A stretch of DNA of 64,000 nucleotides from Burkholderia aenigmatica (GTDB lineage Bacteria > Pseudomonadota > Gammaproteobacteria > Burkholderiales > Burkholderiaceae). Shown piece after piece: positions 1-9,735 of the stretch (position 1 is its first letter; each line of letters begins with the position of its first letter). The notes beneath the pieces were generated by a model. The model ran no database searches. It was not told the DNA's origin and worked only from the letters and a program-made list of their open reading frames with translations. The stretch covers positions 86,965 through 150,964 of the forward strand of contig NZ_CABVQC010000012.1 in the NCBI RefSeq assembly GCF_902499175.1. The letters are read 5' to 3'. The position numbers were made by a program, and so were the translations under genes.

Positions 1-60
1 TTGCGATGACGGCCCGGCCGGCCGCGCGTATTCCGCTGCCTCACGGGCCGCCCAACGCAA

Positions 61-92
61 ATCGGGCAGGACGCGTACGCGCCCTGCCCGAT
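61..92 (-). terminator. Hairpin downstream of the DUF1338 gene
   Basis: A 10-bp perfect stem (ATCGGGCAGG with CCTGCCCGAT) encloses a GC-rich 12-nt loop that is itself partly self-complementary. It lies about 50 bp beyond the stop codon of the minus-strand DUF1338 gene. There is no clean T tract, only TTTG on the minus strand, so intrinsic termination is plausible but not certain. Confidence 0.45.
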
Positions 93-142
93 CGGCTCAC
101 TTCTTCCGGAAGCGGCGCGCGACGCGCCCCGCTTTCGCTGCG

Positions 143-1171
143 TTACTTCGCCGCGTTCGCCGTCATCTTGAAGATGCCCTGCGCGTTACCCGCATCGAAA
201 CGCAGGTCGGTCACCCAGCGGCGTGCCGCCTGGTCGAACGTGCGCTTGCGCGTGATGAACTCGTAGAACGAACCCGGCACGTTGCGCTTCACCGTGCTGC
301 CGTCGCGCGTGCGGAACTCGCGCTCGACGGTATCCGCGCGATACGCGGTCTGGAACACGCGGCCCGAGCGCGAGCGCTCGACTTCCGGCTTCATCGGCCG
401 GCCCTTCGCCTTCTCGTCGTCGGACAGCTTGAACACGTCGGCGACGCGGTCGGTCGCATGGTTGAACGCGTTGCCTTCGGTCGAGATCCACGCCATTTCC
501 GCCGATTCCAGCAGCAGCGTCTCGTAGTCGAGTTCGTTCGGCAGGTCGTGCTGGCGCGCGAACGCCCCGACGATCTCCGGCAGCAGCGCGTGCGCGGCGT
601 CGAGCGACAGCCAGCCTTCGCGCTCGACTTCCCACAGCAGCGCGACGGCGGCCGGCGACAACGGATCGCGCGACGTGCTCACGACGTTCGTCACGGCCTG
701 CTGGAATTCCTTCGAGAAACGTTCCGGATGCAACTCGCTGACGAAGAATTGCGCGATTTCGTCCGGTGCGTCTTCATGCGCATACGCGCGGCCCGTCATG
801 CCGAGCTTGTCGAGCGGGTAACGGCCGTTCAGGCGGAAGCCGAGCGGACGCAGGATGCGCGTGAACGCGGCTTCGCCCGGCGGCAGCGCGCCCGTGTTCG
901 GCCAGCGCACCGTGCGCAGCGCGCCGTGGTCGAAATAGACCGAGCCGCCGCTTTCGATCGCATCGGCCGTGTACGCGCGGCCATTCGCCGATCTTTCGAG
1001 CAGCCCTTCGAACAGCGCCATGTTCATCGCCTGCGCGATTTCCGCGCGCGTCACGACGCCGTCTTCCCATTCTTCGAGGATGGCCGGCATGTTCAGGGTC
1101 GAGAACAGGGCGTCGGTCTTCGCCTGTCCCAGCAGCTTCGTCAGCAAGCTCTCGATATTCGGATTGCGCAT
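143..1171 (-). CDS. DUF1338 family (2-oxoadipate dioxygenase/decarboxylase-like) protein
   Basis: This is a 342-aa protein of the DUF1338 family, whose studied member HglS is a Fe(II) 2-oxoadipate dioxygenase/decarboxylase in lysine catabolism. The family signature DHGALRTVRW is seen at residues 81-90, and His82 corresponds to the first metal ligand of HglS. The protein is clearly shorter than the roughly 460-residue HglS form, so the substrate may differ. No signal peptide is visible, so it should be cytoplasmic. It is divergent from a LysR gene about 220 bp away, the usual arrangement for a regulator and its target. The family assignment is firm; the reaction is inferred. Confidence 0.85.
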   Translation of the reverse strand: MRNPNIESLLTKLLGQAKTDALFSTLNMPAILEEWEDGVVTRAEIAQAMNMALFEGLLERSANGRAYTADAIESGGSVYFDHGALRTVRWPNTGALPPGEAAFTRILRPLGFRLNGRYPLDKLGMTGRAYAHEDAPDEIAQFFVSELHPERFSKEFQQAVTNVVSTSRDPLSPAAVALLWEVEREGWLSLDAAHALLPEIVGAFARQHDLPNELDYETLLLESAEMAWISTEGNAFNHATDRVADVFKLSDDEKAKGRPMKPEVERSRSGRVFQTAYRADTVEREFRTRDGSTVKRNVPGSFYEFITRKRTFDQAARRWVTDLRFDAGNAQGIFKMTANAAK

Positions 1172-1395
1172 CAGGTTTCTCGTCTCGGGGGACCGCCGGC
1201 AAACGTGCCGGCAACTCGTTGGCCGGCTGCCCTGCGGGCGCCTAGCCTTGCGTGGGGAGCATTATTCAAAGGGTTGCAGCCGGGCGTAAAGCGAGATTAA
1301 ATTGATATGTGATGAGTTTTTGGAATTATCAGCCGCCCCCTGCTCCGCCCTCCGCCTTGTGCCGTGTGGGCTGATCGTCAGACGAATCGAACATC

Positions 1396-2343
1396 ATGCG
1401 TAAATTCAAGATCCCCAACATGGGCGCGCTCGTGGCTTTCGAAGCCGCCGCGCGCCACGAGAGCTTCACGCACGCGGCCAAGGAGCTGTTCCTGACCGAA
1501 AGCGCGGTATCGCGCCAGATCGCGACGCTCGAGGCGAGCCTCGGCGTGCGGCTGTTCGCGCGCGTGAAGCAGCGCGTCGTGCTGACGCGCGCCGGCAAGC
1601 TGTACGGCACGCAGGTGCGGCGCGCGCTGGAGACGCTCGACCGCGACACGCTGTCGATCATCGCGCACGGCAGCGGCGGCGGCTACCTGGAGCTGGCGGT
1701 GCTGCCGACCTTCGCGTCGCACTGGCTGATTCCGCGCATCAAGAGCTTCTACGACCGCACGCCCGACGTGCGCGTGAACATGGGCAGCCGCACCGACCTG
1801 TTCTCGTTCGAGGACACCCACTTCGAAGCCGCGATCCACTACGGCAAGCCGACCTGGCCCGGCACGTCGTCCGACTACCTGTTCGGCGAGGAAGTCGTGC
1901 CGATCTGCTCGCCCGCGCTGCTCGACGGGCCCGTCGAGCGTGTCGAGGATCTCCTTGCGTACCCGCTGCTGCACTCGACGACGCGCCCCGGCGCGTGGGC
2001 GCAGTGGTTCGAGACGCACGGCGTCGAGGACATCCGCACGATGCAGGGCGTGCGCTACGAGTTGCACACGATGCTGATCAGCGCGGCCGCGGCCGGGCTC
2101 GGCGTCGCGCTCGTGCCGAAATTCTTCGTCGAGGAACAGTTGCAGCAGCTCGGCCTCGTCGTGCCGTGCGACGCGGCGACCGTCGGCGATTCCGCGTACT
2201 ACCTCGTGTATCCGACGGAGTTCAGCCACAGCAAGCCGCTGGAGCTGTTTCGCGGCTGGCTGCTCGAGCAGGCGAGCGCGTATGCGTCGCCGGATTTCGA
2301 CGCGGATGACGGCGAGATGGTGGACGACGAGGACGTCGAGTAA
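1396..2343 (+). CDS. LysR-family transcriptional regulator
   Basis: This is a 315-aa LysR regulator. The N-terminal winged helix-turn-helix spans about residues 1-60 (ESFTHAAKELFLTESAVSRQ), followed by a linker helix and a periplasmic-binding-like effector domain. The C terminus carries an unusually acidic tail after residue 300 (DADDGEMVDDEDVE), longer than in most LysR proteins. It is transcribed away from the DUF1338 gene, and the shared region of about 220 bp is the likely operator. It probably controls that oxygenase. The effector is unknown; an amino-acid breakdown product is only a guess. Confidence 0.92.
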   Translation: MRKFKIPNMGALVAFEAAARHESFTHAAKELFLTESAVSRQIATLEASLGVRLFARVKQRVVLTRAGKLYGTQVRRALETLDRDTLSIIAHGSGGGYLELAVLPTFASHWLIPRIKSFYDRTPDVRVNMGSRTDLFSFEDTHFEAAIHYGKPTWPGTSSDYLFGEEVVPICSPALLDGPVERVEDLLAYPLLHSTTRPGAWAQWFETHGVEDIRTMQGVRYELHTMLISAAAAGLGVALVPKFFVEEQLQQLGLVVPCDAATVGDSAYYLVYPTEFSHSKPLELFRGWLLEQASAYASPDFDADDGEMVDDEDVE

Positions 2344-2362
2344 CGGCGCGGTCGCGCCGGCG

Positions 2363-2854
2363 TCATGGCGCGGTGGCGTCGCATGCGTGTCGCGTCGGCC
2401 GGCCGGCCGTCACCACCTTCACCAGCCGCGCGCGATCGGGCGCTTCCAGCCCCGGGCACACGGTGTCCAGCGCGCGGATCACGACCGTTGCGCGCCCGTC
2501 GAAGCGGCATACGCCGTCGGGCTGCGCGGCGGGGAGCCGCAGTCCGCGCAGCGCATCGCGCTGGTTCGTGAAGACGATCACGCCCACGCGTTGCGAGCGG
2601 TCCGGCAAGCGCCGCGCCGATGCCTCGTCCTCTTCGAACCATACGTCCGACCCGATCGATTCGTCGCCGTAGTCGAGCGCGTAACGGCCCGACAGCGTGA
2701 TCGCCCGGCCGACATGCACCGGATGGCATTCAGGTTCGGCGTCGGCCGGCGCAGGCTGCGCGCCCGCCGCGGCCGCGCCGCACGCCAGCAGCAACACACC
2801 CAGCGCGCGGGCGCAGCCGGTCAGGGTCGACACATCAAGCGCTTTGCGGATCAT
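2363..2854 (-). CDS. Exported hypothetical protein
   Basis: This is a protein of about 163 aa beginning MIRKALDVST. It has a hydrophobic stretch (ARALGVLLLACGAAAAGAQ) that looks like a signal peptide cleaved near AGA-QP. The mature part has paired cysteines (PECHPV, GVCRFDG, TVCPGL, RHACD) that could form disulfides in the periplasm. In-frame upstream Met codons would only lengthen the N terminus with charged residues, so the start before the signal peptide is preferred. It converges with the LysR gene, with 19 bp between stops. I recognise no family. Confidence 0.6.
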   Translation of the reverse strand: MIRKALDVSTLTGCARALGVLLLACGAAAAGAQPAPADAEPECHPVHVGRAITLSGRYALDYGDESIGSDVWFEEDEASARRLPDRSQRVGVIVFTNQRDALRGLRLPAAQPDGVCRFDGRATVVIRALDTVCPGLEAPDRARLVKVVTAGRPTRHACDATAP

Positions 2855-3566
2855 GGGCAGTGAGGTGCGGGGCATCGTGACGAAGACCCGCATTGTCGCG
2901 CAGCGCGTGCATTGCATGCAGGTGCCGCGTCATTGTGGCAGACGGCATACGCGGGCCGTGCGCGGCAGCGACGATCGTACGATCGGGGGAATTCGGGGGT
3001 AAGCGGCGATCGGCCGCGTGCTATGCTTCGCGCCGCACCGGCCGGACAGAAACCGAAGCCGGGCACACGACCACGCTGAAAAGGGAGAGGAATCGCGAAG
3101 GATCCGTTGAAGCCGGCGGGGCGCATCGGGTCCGGTACGCGCCGGACCGGGCAACCCCGACCCGGCGCTCCGGGCAGCCGACCTCGCATCGGCAGCGCGG
3201 CGGACCGACTGCTGTTCTTCACTACGTATGCTCTCAGGTTCACTGCATTTTTTTCTTCGCCGCGCTGCGCCATTATCCGCGTAATCCGGCCCAAGGGAAA
3301 CGTTTGCGCGCGCTCCGCGCGTGTTATACCGCCCATTCGGCAATAGTCTTTCCAAATGCTTACGGCCCATGCGTCATCGTTCGGCAAATCTTGCATTCGG
3401 CTCGGCGTTCCTTTTTAATGGAACTGGTTCCAATCCTCGAATCGGCCATGCCGATGCGTGACGCTCCGTCGTCCGCGCGTCATGATGCCGATTCAGGATC
3501 GAGGATCGCTCAGCTCAGGATTCGCATCGCCCGTCCTTCCCGGACACCCCGTCAAACGAGACCGTC
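2855..3566. other. Intergenic region upstream of the aldehyde dehydrogenase
   Basis: About 700 bp carry no convincing gene; the open frames here are short and Arg-rich. The right half should hold the promoter of the dehydrogenase at 3567. It includes a locally AT-richer patch near 3405-3420 and the dyad listed at 3419-3432. Confidence 0.5.
3419..3432. promoter_or_regulatory. Candidate operator dyad TGGAAC-TG-GTTCCA
   Basis: There are perfect 6-bp inverted arms with a 2-bp spacer, just downstream of an AT-rich patch and about 135 bp upstream of the dehydrogenase start. The position suits a repressor site, but only one copy is seen, so the role is inferred. Confidence 0.3.
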
Positions 3567-5195
3567 ATGCCCGATTCCGCCTCCCTGCAGCAGTTGTTTC
3601 CCGCCTTTCAGGACATCCCCGCCGAGTACCGGCTGACTTCGCCGATCCACCAGCGCGTGTCGCTCGTCGACGGCGCATTGCGGCCGTGGGACGGCGCGAC
3701 CAAGACCGTGCTGTCGCCCGTGTGCGTCCGGCAGGCGGACGGCAGCGTCGAGCAAGTCGAAATCGGCAGCTACCCGGTGATGGGCGAAACGGAAAGCGAC
3801 GCGGCGCTGGACGCCGCGGTGCGCGCGTACGACGCCGGCCGCGGCGAGTGGCCGACGATGAAGGTCGAGCAGCGCATCGCGTGCATGCAGGATTTCATCA
3901 AACGGATGGTCGCGCAGCGCGAGCTGGTGGTGAACCTGATCATGTGGGAGATCGGGAAGAGCCTCGCCGATTCGCAGAAGGAGTTCGACCGCACCGTCAC
4001 GTACATGACGCAGACGATCGACGCGCTGAAGGAGCTCGACAACGCGAATTCGCGCTTCGTGATCGCGGAAGGCACGATCGGCCAGATCCGCCGCACGCCG
4101 CTCGGTGTCGTACTGTGCATGGGCCCGTACAACTATCCGCTGAACGAGACCTTCGCGACGCTGATCCCCGCGCTGCTGATGGGTAACACCGTGGTGTTCA
4201 AGCCGCCTCAGTACGGCACGCTGCTGTTCGAGCCGCTGCTCGAAGCGTTCCGCGACGCGTTCCCGAAGGGCGTGATCAACACGATCTACGCGCCGGGCGC
4301 GGTGGTCGTGCCGCACATGCTCGCGTCGGGCAAGATCAACGTGCTCGCGCTGATCGGGTCGAGCAAGGTGGCCGATCACCTGAAGAAGCAGCACCCGAAG
4401 TCGCACCGGCTGCGCGCGATCCTCGGCCTCGACGCGAAGAACGCGGCGATCGTGCTGCCCGACGCCGATCTCGACCTCACCGTGAAGGAATGCCTGCTCG
4501 GCGCGCTGTCGTTCAACGGCCAGCGCTGCACCGCGCTGAAGATGCTGCTCGTGCACCGCTCGATCGTCGACGAGTTCCTGAAGCGCTTCACCGCCGCGCT
4601 CGAACAGCTGAAGATCGGCATGCCGTGGGAGAAGGGCGTCAGCATCACGCCGCTGCCGGGCATGCATCGCACCGCCTACATGACGGACGCGATCGACGAC
4701 GCAAAGGCCAAGGGCGCGCAGGTCGTCAACCATTCGGGCGGCGAGTTCAGCAAGACGCTGTTCTATCCGGCCGTCGTGTATCCGGTATCGGAAGGGATGA
4801 AGCTGTATCGCGAGGAACAGTTCGGGCCGATCATCCCGGTCGCGCCGTTCGACGACGTCGACACCGCGCTCGACTACGTGACGACGTCGGATCACGGCCA
4901 GCAGGTCAGCATCTTCGGTTCCGATCCGGCGCAGATCGGCGCGCTCGTCGATCCGCTCGTGAACCAGGTGTGCCGCGTGAACATCAACTGCCAGTGCCAG
5001 CGCGGGCCCGACGTGTTCCCGTTCGCGGGCCGCAAGGATTCGGCGGAAGGCACGCTGTCGGTGAGCGACGCGCTGCGCGCGTTCTCGATCCGCTCGATGG
5101 TCGCGGCAAAGCAGACCGACGGCAGCAAGCAGCTGCTCGATTCGATCGTGTCGGATCACTACTCGAAGTTCATCAATACGGGCTTCATTTTCTGA
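3567..5195 (+). CDS. NADP-dependent (GapN-like) aldehyde dehydrogenase
   Basis: This is a 542-aa member of the aldehyde dehydrogenase superfamily, closest in architecture to non-phosphorylating glyceraldehyde-3-phosphate dehydrogenase (GapN), which oxidises G3P to 3-phosphoglycerate with NADP. Visible landmarks are the substrate/cofactor segment GPYNYPLNE (residues 186-194), FKPPQYG (211-217) and the catalytic cysteine in FNGQRCTALK (Cys321). The usual general-base motif ELGGK is replaced by LGLDAK (286-291), so the canonical Glu is absent, with Gly at that position. The protein is longer than typical ALDHs (about 490 aa). It stands alone, with a long 5' region and a hairpin after the stop. 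The substrate is inferred. Confidence 0.8.
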   Translation: MPDSASLQQLFPAFQDIPAEYRLTSPIHQRVSLVDGALRPWDGATKTVLSPVCVRQADGSVEQVEIGSYPVMGETESDAALDAAVRAYDAGRGEWPTMKVEQRIACMQDFIKRMVAQRELVVNLIMWEIGKSLADSQKEFDRTVTYMTQTIDALKELDNANSRFVIAEGTIGQIRRTPLGVVLCMGPYNYPLNETFATLIPALLMGNTVVFKPPQYGTLLFEPLLEAFRDAFPKGVINTIYAPGAVVVPHMLASGKINVLALIGSSKVADHLKKQHPKSHRLRAILGLDAKNAAIVLPDADLDLTVKECLLGALSFNGQRCTALKMLLVHRSIVDEFLKRFTAALEQLKIGMPWEKGVSITPLPGMHRTAYMTDAIDDAKAKGAQVVNHSGGEFSKTLFYPAVVYPVSEGMKLYREEQFGPIIPVAPFDDVDTALDYVTTSDHGQQVSIFGSDPAQIGALVDPLVNQVCRVNINCQCQRGPDVFPFAGRKDSAEGTLSVSDALRAFSIRSMVAAKQTDGSKQLLDSIVSDHYSKFINTGFIF

Positions 5196-5215
5196 AGCCG
5201 TCTTGATGCAGGGGC

Positions 5216-5243
5216 GCTCCGCCGTGCGTCGGCTCGGCGGAGC
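5216..5243 (+). terminator. Hairpin after the aldehyde dehydrogenase
   Basis: GCTCCGCCG pairs with CGGCGGAGC around a 10-nt loop, 20 bp past the stop. It has no T tract and lies between convergent genes, so it could serve either strand or only stabilise transcripts. Confidence 0.4.
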
Positions 5244-5282
5244 CGTCGGGTCGAGCGGGCACCCCACCTCCCCCGCTTGCGG

Positions 5283-6320
5283 TCAGATCGCACCCGGCCG
5301 CGCACGCAAGCTGTTCAGCAACGTGTCCCAAACCTGCAGTGCACCCGCTTCGTCGACCGGCGAGGTGGCCTGGTCCGGTGGCAGGTCGTCGCGCGCGGGC
5401 GCACCCAGCAGCAGTTCGATCGAGGTATGCGGCTGCGTCAGCGAGTCGGGATTCCCCGGCGCGAGCAAGTAGAAGCGATACACCGTGACCGCGCCGTCCT
5501 GGAGCGCAAACAGCACCTCCTCCGCGTCCATGCCGGCGACCCGCCGTTTGCCTTTGCGCAGGATGCTGTAGCTTCCCGGCATGCGATTGAGTCGCGCGCG
5601 CAATGCGGACAGGTTGCCGGTGAACGGCTGCTTCTGATCTTCGTTCACCGCATCCCGCAGCTTGATCAGGAGCAGCGCCGGCCGGCCCGGCATCAACGCG
5701 AACGACTGGCTCACTTCTTCCGTGTAGGTGGACGGTCCGGTGACGATCCCGCCATCGAAGCAAAAGCCGGATTCAGCAGGCACGGCCCAGTTATCGCGAA
5801 CCCTGATTCGCCGGTAGGTATCGTTGTAGATGCTTTCCGCGCGATCCAGCACATCCGGGCCGATCATGCCTGTCGTATGAATGAGCGTACGGTTCGCGAA
5901 CAGATAACCTTCAGTATCGAACGGCAAAGCGACCGATTTCACCACCGCATCGTTGAACACGAAAACCCGCGAGCGCTGAACGGGAGAAAAGGCCTTTTCC
6001 AGCCGGGCGCGCCCCGTTCTCTCATCAAGATCGACAGGATTCACCCGTTGTTGGGTTCGCAGTTCGTGCTCGCGCGCCGCGACCTTGGCATCGTAGGTCT
6101 CCATCGATACGTCATGCGTCGTCACCAGCTTTTCTCCACGGTACCGGTAACTTTCATTCGAAATCTCACTCGATCCGGGCCGATCGAATACGAGACGACC
6201 GACGCACCACGGACGCAAATCCGATAGCAAAGGATTGTTCATCCCCGGTTCCACGGCAACCGCAACAGAGCAGGCACACAATCCCGCCAGCAAGAACAGT
6301 GAACGAATGAAACGCGCCAT
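5283..6320 (-). CDS. Exported Tli4-like T6SS immunity protein
   Basis: The preferred start (MARFIRSLFL) follows a GAGG ribosome site and gives about 345 aa with a clear signal peptide cleaved after AVA. The early segment LRPWCVGRLVFDRP resembles the N-terminal domain of Tli4 family immunity proteins, which sit in the periplasm and neutralise Tle4-type phospholipase effectors of type VI secretion. Downstream parts are mixed alpha/beta without recognisable catalytic motifs. No cognate effector or VgrG gene is adjacent, so this would be an orphan immunity gene. The family call rests on motif recall rather than a search and is moderate. Confidence 0.55.
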   Translation of the reverse strand: MARFIRSLFLLAGLCACSVAVAVEPGMNNPLLSDLRPWCVGRLVFDRPGSSEISNESYRYRGEKLVTTHDVSMETYDAKVAAREHELRTQQRVNPVDLDERTGRARLEKAFSPVQRSRVFVFNDAVVKSVALPFDTEGYLFANRTLIHTTGMIGPDVLDRAESIYNDTYRRIRVRDNWAVPAESGFCFDGGIVTGPSTYTEEVSQSFALMPGRPALLLIKLRDAVNEDQKQPFTGNLSALRARLNRMPGSYSILRKGKRRVAGMDAEEVLFALQDGAVTVYRFYLLAPGNPDSLTQPHTSIELLLGAPARDDLPPDQATSPVDEAGALQVWDTLLNSLRARPGAI

Positions 6321-6710
6321 TACGATCCTCGTCGCACGTCGATGTCTTTCGTGACTACAGGCGAGCCGCGGCGCCCGGTATGCAAGTGAATGACCATTTG
6401 AAAAATCACCCAAGGGTCGATATCGGCCGGCGGTGTTGTCAAGATTGCCCTCGATCACCGCCAGCCTCCGCGGAACAGTAGTCGATAGCAATCAGTCGAC
6501 TAAAAGAGATATCTACTCGTGGCCAAAAGGCAAAGCGCTCTCAGGCATGAAGGCGTGCCGACCGGGACATTGCACGAAATGCAACAGCCCCCTTCCAGCG
6601 CTAATGGCCTTCACGGGCTGGTGGGCACGTGGCGCCTGTTAGCAGCGCACACGCCATGCTTGCGATCTTCACCCTGACTGAACCAATACAAAGTTGCTCT
6701 TCAAGCGTCA
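6321..6710. other. Gap at the left edge of the AT-richer island
   Basis: No gene is supported here. Base composition drops relative to the left flank and stays lower through about 8.5 kb, so this segment probably contains the left boundary of an acquired block. I see no clear direct or inverted terminal repeats. Confidence 0.4.
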
Positions 6711-7652
6711 CTACTCCAGATTGCTGTGGGATGGATCTGCTTTGGGCTGGAACCGGCGATGGATCGATATAACGGATTGGAGAGTGTCGGCCAGTTCCGG
6801 GGTGTGCACCATCTCAAGCAATGCGCGCGACGATGGTGCCTCGAACGCATTTTTTCCGGCAACGAAGCCGACATTCGAGTGCGACATCGGTCCATCGATT
6901 GCGATTGCATGGAGATTTGGAACGTGAGCGAGTCGGCCGGCGAGAGACTGCGGAAGGACGGCCGAGTAATTTCCTGTCGCCAAATGAGCTGACAGCACGT
7001 CAATCGAATCGGTACGAATAGTCTGCGCGGTACACCGCGTCAGCCTATCCTGAATGGCCTCGGAAACTCCCGAGTTAAGCAGGCAAATCCGTCTATTTAA
7101 AACGTGCTCCCATGTTGTATTTCGAGGTTGATGTTCCCCATCCGCATGAAAAAGAAAAATGCGTTCCCGGTATAGAAGGTGGGTATCGAATTCGTCCCCC
7201 GGGATATCCTCAAGATGCATGAGTGCCATATCCAGGTTGTTTTCTCGAATCGCCTGCAGGAGGGTCGCGGCACTGGAGACTAGAATTGATTGCTGAAGTA
7301 AAGGTATTTTGTCGGCAAGCGCAATGCTTAAAGTGGGCGCTACCCCGGAAGTCCCCGGAAGTATTCCTAGCCGGAAATGCCCCTCCATACCTCGGCGTAG
7401 CGAGGAGAGTTCTCGTTCCAGCCCTTTGCAGTCGTCATACATCTGCTGAGCCCAGGCCAGTACGCGCATCCCTTCAGACGTGAGCCCATCATATCGTCGA
7501 CCATGACGCACGATATCAACACCCATGTCCTCCTCCAGTTGCTTGATACCCGCGGACAGGGTCGGCTGAGATACATGACAGCTTTTGGCCGCGTTGCCAA
7601 AATGGCCTTCGCGGTGCAAAGCGAGCAAGTATTCAAAGTTCCTGACGATCAT
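6711..7652 (-). CDS. LysR-family transcriptional regulator (formaldehyde-island flank)
   Basis: This is a 313-aa LysR protein with an N-terminal winged HTH (NFEYLLALHREGHFGNAAKSCHVSQPTLSAGI, residues about 5-36, quoted here only to locate the motif HFGNAAKSC plus SQPTLSAGI) and a C-terminal effector domain. It is markedly less GC-rich than its neighbours, like the rest of the left half of the island. It is divergent from frmR with about 585 bp between them, so it may add a second layer of control to the formaldehyde genes or regulate a gene now lost. No effector can be assigned. Confidence 0.88.
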   Translation of the reverse strand: MIVRNFEYLLALHREGHFGNAAKSCHVSQPTLSAGIKQLEEDMGVDIVRHGRRYDGLTSEGMRVLAWAQQMYDDCKGLERELSSLRRGMEGHFRLGILPGTSGVAPTLSIALADKIPLLQQSILVSSAATLLQAIRENNLDMALMHLEDIPGDEFDTHLLYRERIFLFHADGEHQPRNTTWEHVLNRRICLLNSGVSEAIQDRLTRCTAQTIRTDSIDVLSAHLATGNYSAVLPQSLAGRLAHVPNLHAIAIDGPMSHSNVGFVAGKNAFEAPSSRALLEMVHTPELADTLQSVISIHRRFQPKADPSHSNLE

Positions 7653-8237
7653 AGATTTATTCTGGTAGAGGTAGCGAGATTTTATACTTTCGCGAAAATC
7701 AGGTGCAAGCTTCGACCGGCATCCGGCCCTAGACAGATAGCTGGCTCACATGAGAGGACGTTGCGTGCAATCCTCGTGCCTCAGATTCGATTCGTCATAC
7801 TAACGCCATGTACCGAGAGCCCTGAATGGCTGATGACACCGGGCCGTTGACCAGCGGCTTGCTGTTTGAACTCCGGGAAAACGGACGACATTGCCTGGTC
7901 ATCAGGCACATCGTCATGGCGACCGTTCTCGTCTGGATCGGTATCCGGGTTCGTTCGACCACGACATGATAGCTTCAGCTCAATGAGCGGACTTACATAG
8001 GTCACGCCTATCTGCACATAGATTTTTCCAGTTTGACCCGTTTCCAGCCTGCCCTGATCATGTCAACACACGCAGAACATGCGTCATTGATTTGAATGTT
8101 TTGCGTTTCTTGGGAGCAAATCTCCACCAGCCCGTAAAGGTGCTCAGAGAGGACGCAATTTATGGAGATATTGCGGCATACATACTATAGAGGAGTACTG
8201 TATATCGAGAAAATATATCCAAGTAGAGAGGTGTTCA
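7653..8237. other. Intergenic region between LysR and frmR
   Basis: This 585-bp AT-richer region has only short open frames (the largest under 80 codons on the minus strand and a 47-codon frame at 7826-7969 on the plus strand), none with a convincing ribosome site or family match. The right end holds the frmR promoter and operator. Confidence 0.5.
8181..8204 (+). promoter_or_regulatory. Candidate FrmR operator
   Basis: The element reads CATACTATAG-AGGAG-TACTGTATA on the plus strand. It is two AT-rich arms (ACTATAG and CTGTATA-like) around a purine-rich core; on the minus strand this becomes TACTCCTCTATAGTAT. This layout resembles the E. coli frmRAB operator, where ATAGTAT arms flank a C-rich core. 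It ends 33 bp before the frmR start, where a repressor would block transcription. The match to the known site is from memory. Confidence 0.6.
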
Positions 8238-8513
8238 ATGCCACATAACCAGGAAGAAAAAAAGCAAGCACTGACGCGCATCAGGCGCATCAAGGGTCAG
8301 GTAGCAACGCTTGAACAGGCACTCGATTCAGGTGCCGATTGCCCTGCGATTCTTCAGCAGCTTGCAGCCGTTCGTGGGGCAGTCAACGGCTTGATGGCCA
8401 CGGTTCTGGAGAGCTATCTGCGGGAAGAGTTTCCCGGTAGCGAAATCAGGAGTGGTTCGCAGAACAAGTCTATTGACCAGACCATCTCTATCGTCCGCTC
8501 CTATCTGCGGTAG
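8238..8513 (+). CDS. frmR: Formaldehyde-responsive repressor FrmR (CsoR/RcnR family)
   Basis: This is a 91-aa all-helical repressor of the CsoR/RcnR family. In characterised FrmR, formaldehyde crosslinks the N-terminal Pro2 amine to Cys35 of a neighbouring subunit and releases DNA. Both residues are present here (MPHNQ start; DSGADCPAI with Cys35). The motif ILQQLAAVRGAVNGLM (residues 38-53) is typical. Position 60, His in E. coli and Salmonella FrmR and in RcnR, is Tyr (ESYLREEF), while His3, a metal ligand in RcnR, is present. It is the first gene of a plus-strand set with frmA 59 bp downstream, and likely represses the whole set through the operator at 8181-8204. Confidence 0.93.
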   Translation: MPHNQEEKKQALTRIRRIKGQVATLEQALDSGADCPAILQQLAAVRGAVNGLMATVLESYLREEFPGSEIRSGSQNKSIDQTISIVRSYLR

Positions 8514-8548
8514 AGGCACCAGGGTGCCCTCGGTGAGGGCAAATTTAG

Positions 8549-9682
<1,134 letters not shown>

Positions 9683-9735
9683 TCCACGGATCACTGATTA
9701 TCCACTCTCTACATATCAATTTAGGAAAACTAATC

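Noticed and set aside
3552..5267. A 571-codon minus-strand open frame opposite the aldehyde dehydrogenase
   Set aside because: Its composition is Arg/His/Asp-rich and it is fully opposite a well-supported enzyme gene.
7781..8017. A 78-codon minus-strand frame between LysR and frmR
   Set aside because: It has no ribosome site, an unusual composition and no recognisable domain; it is within the likely regulatory region.
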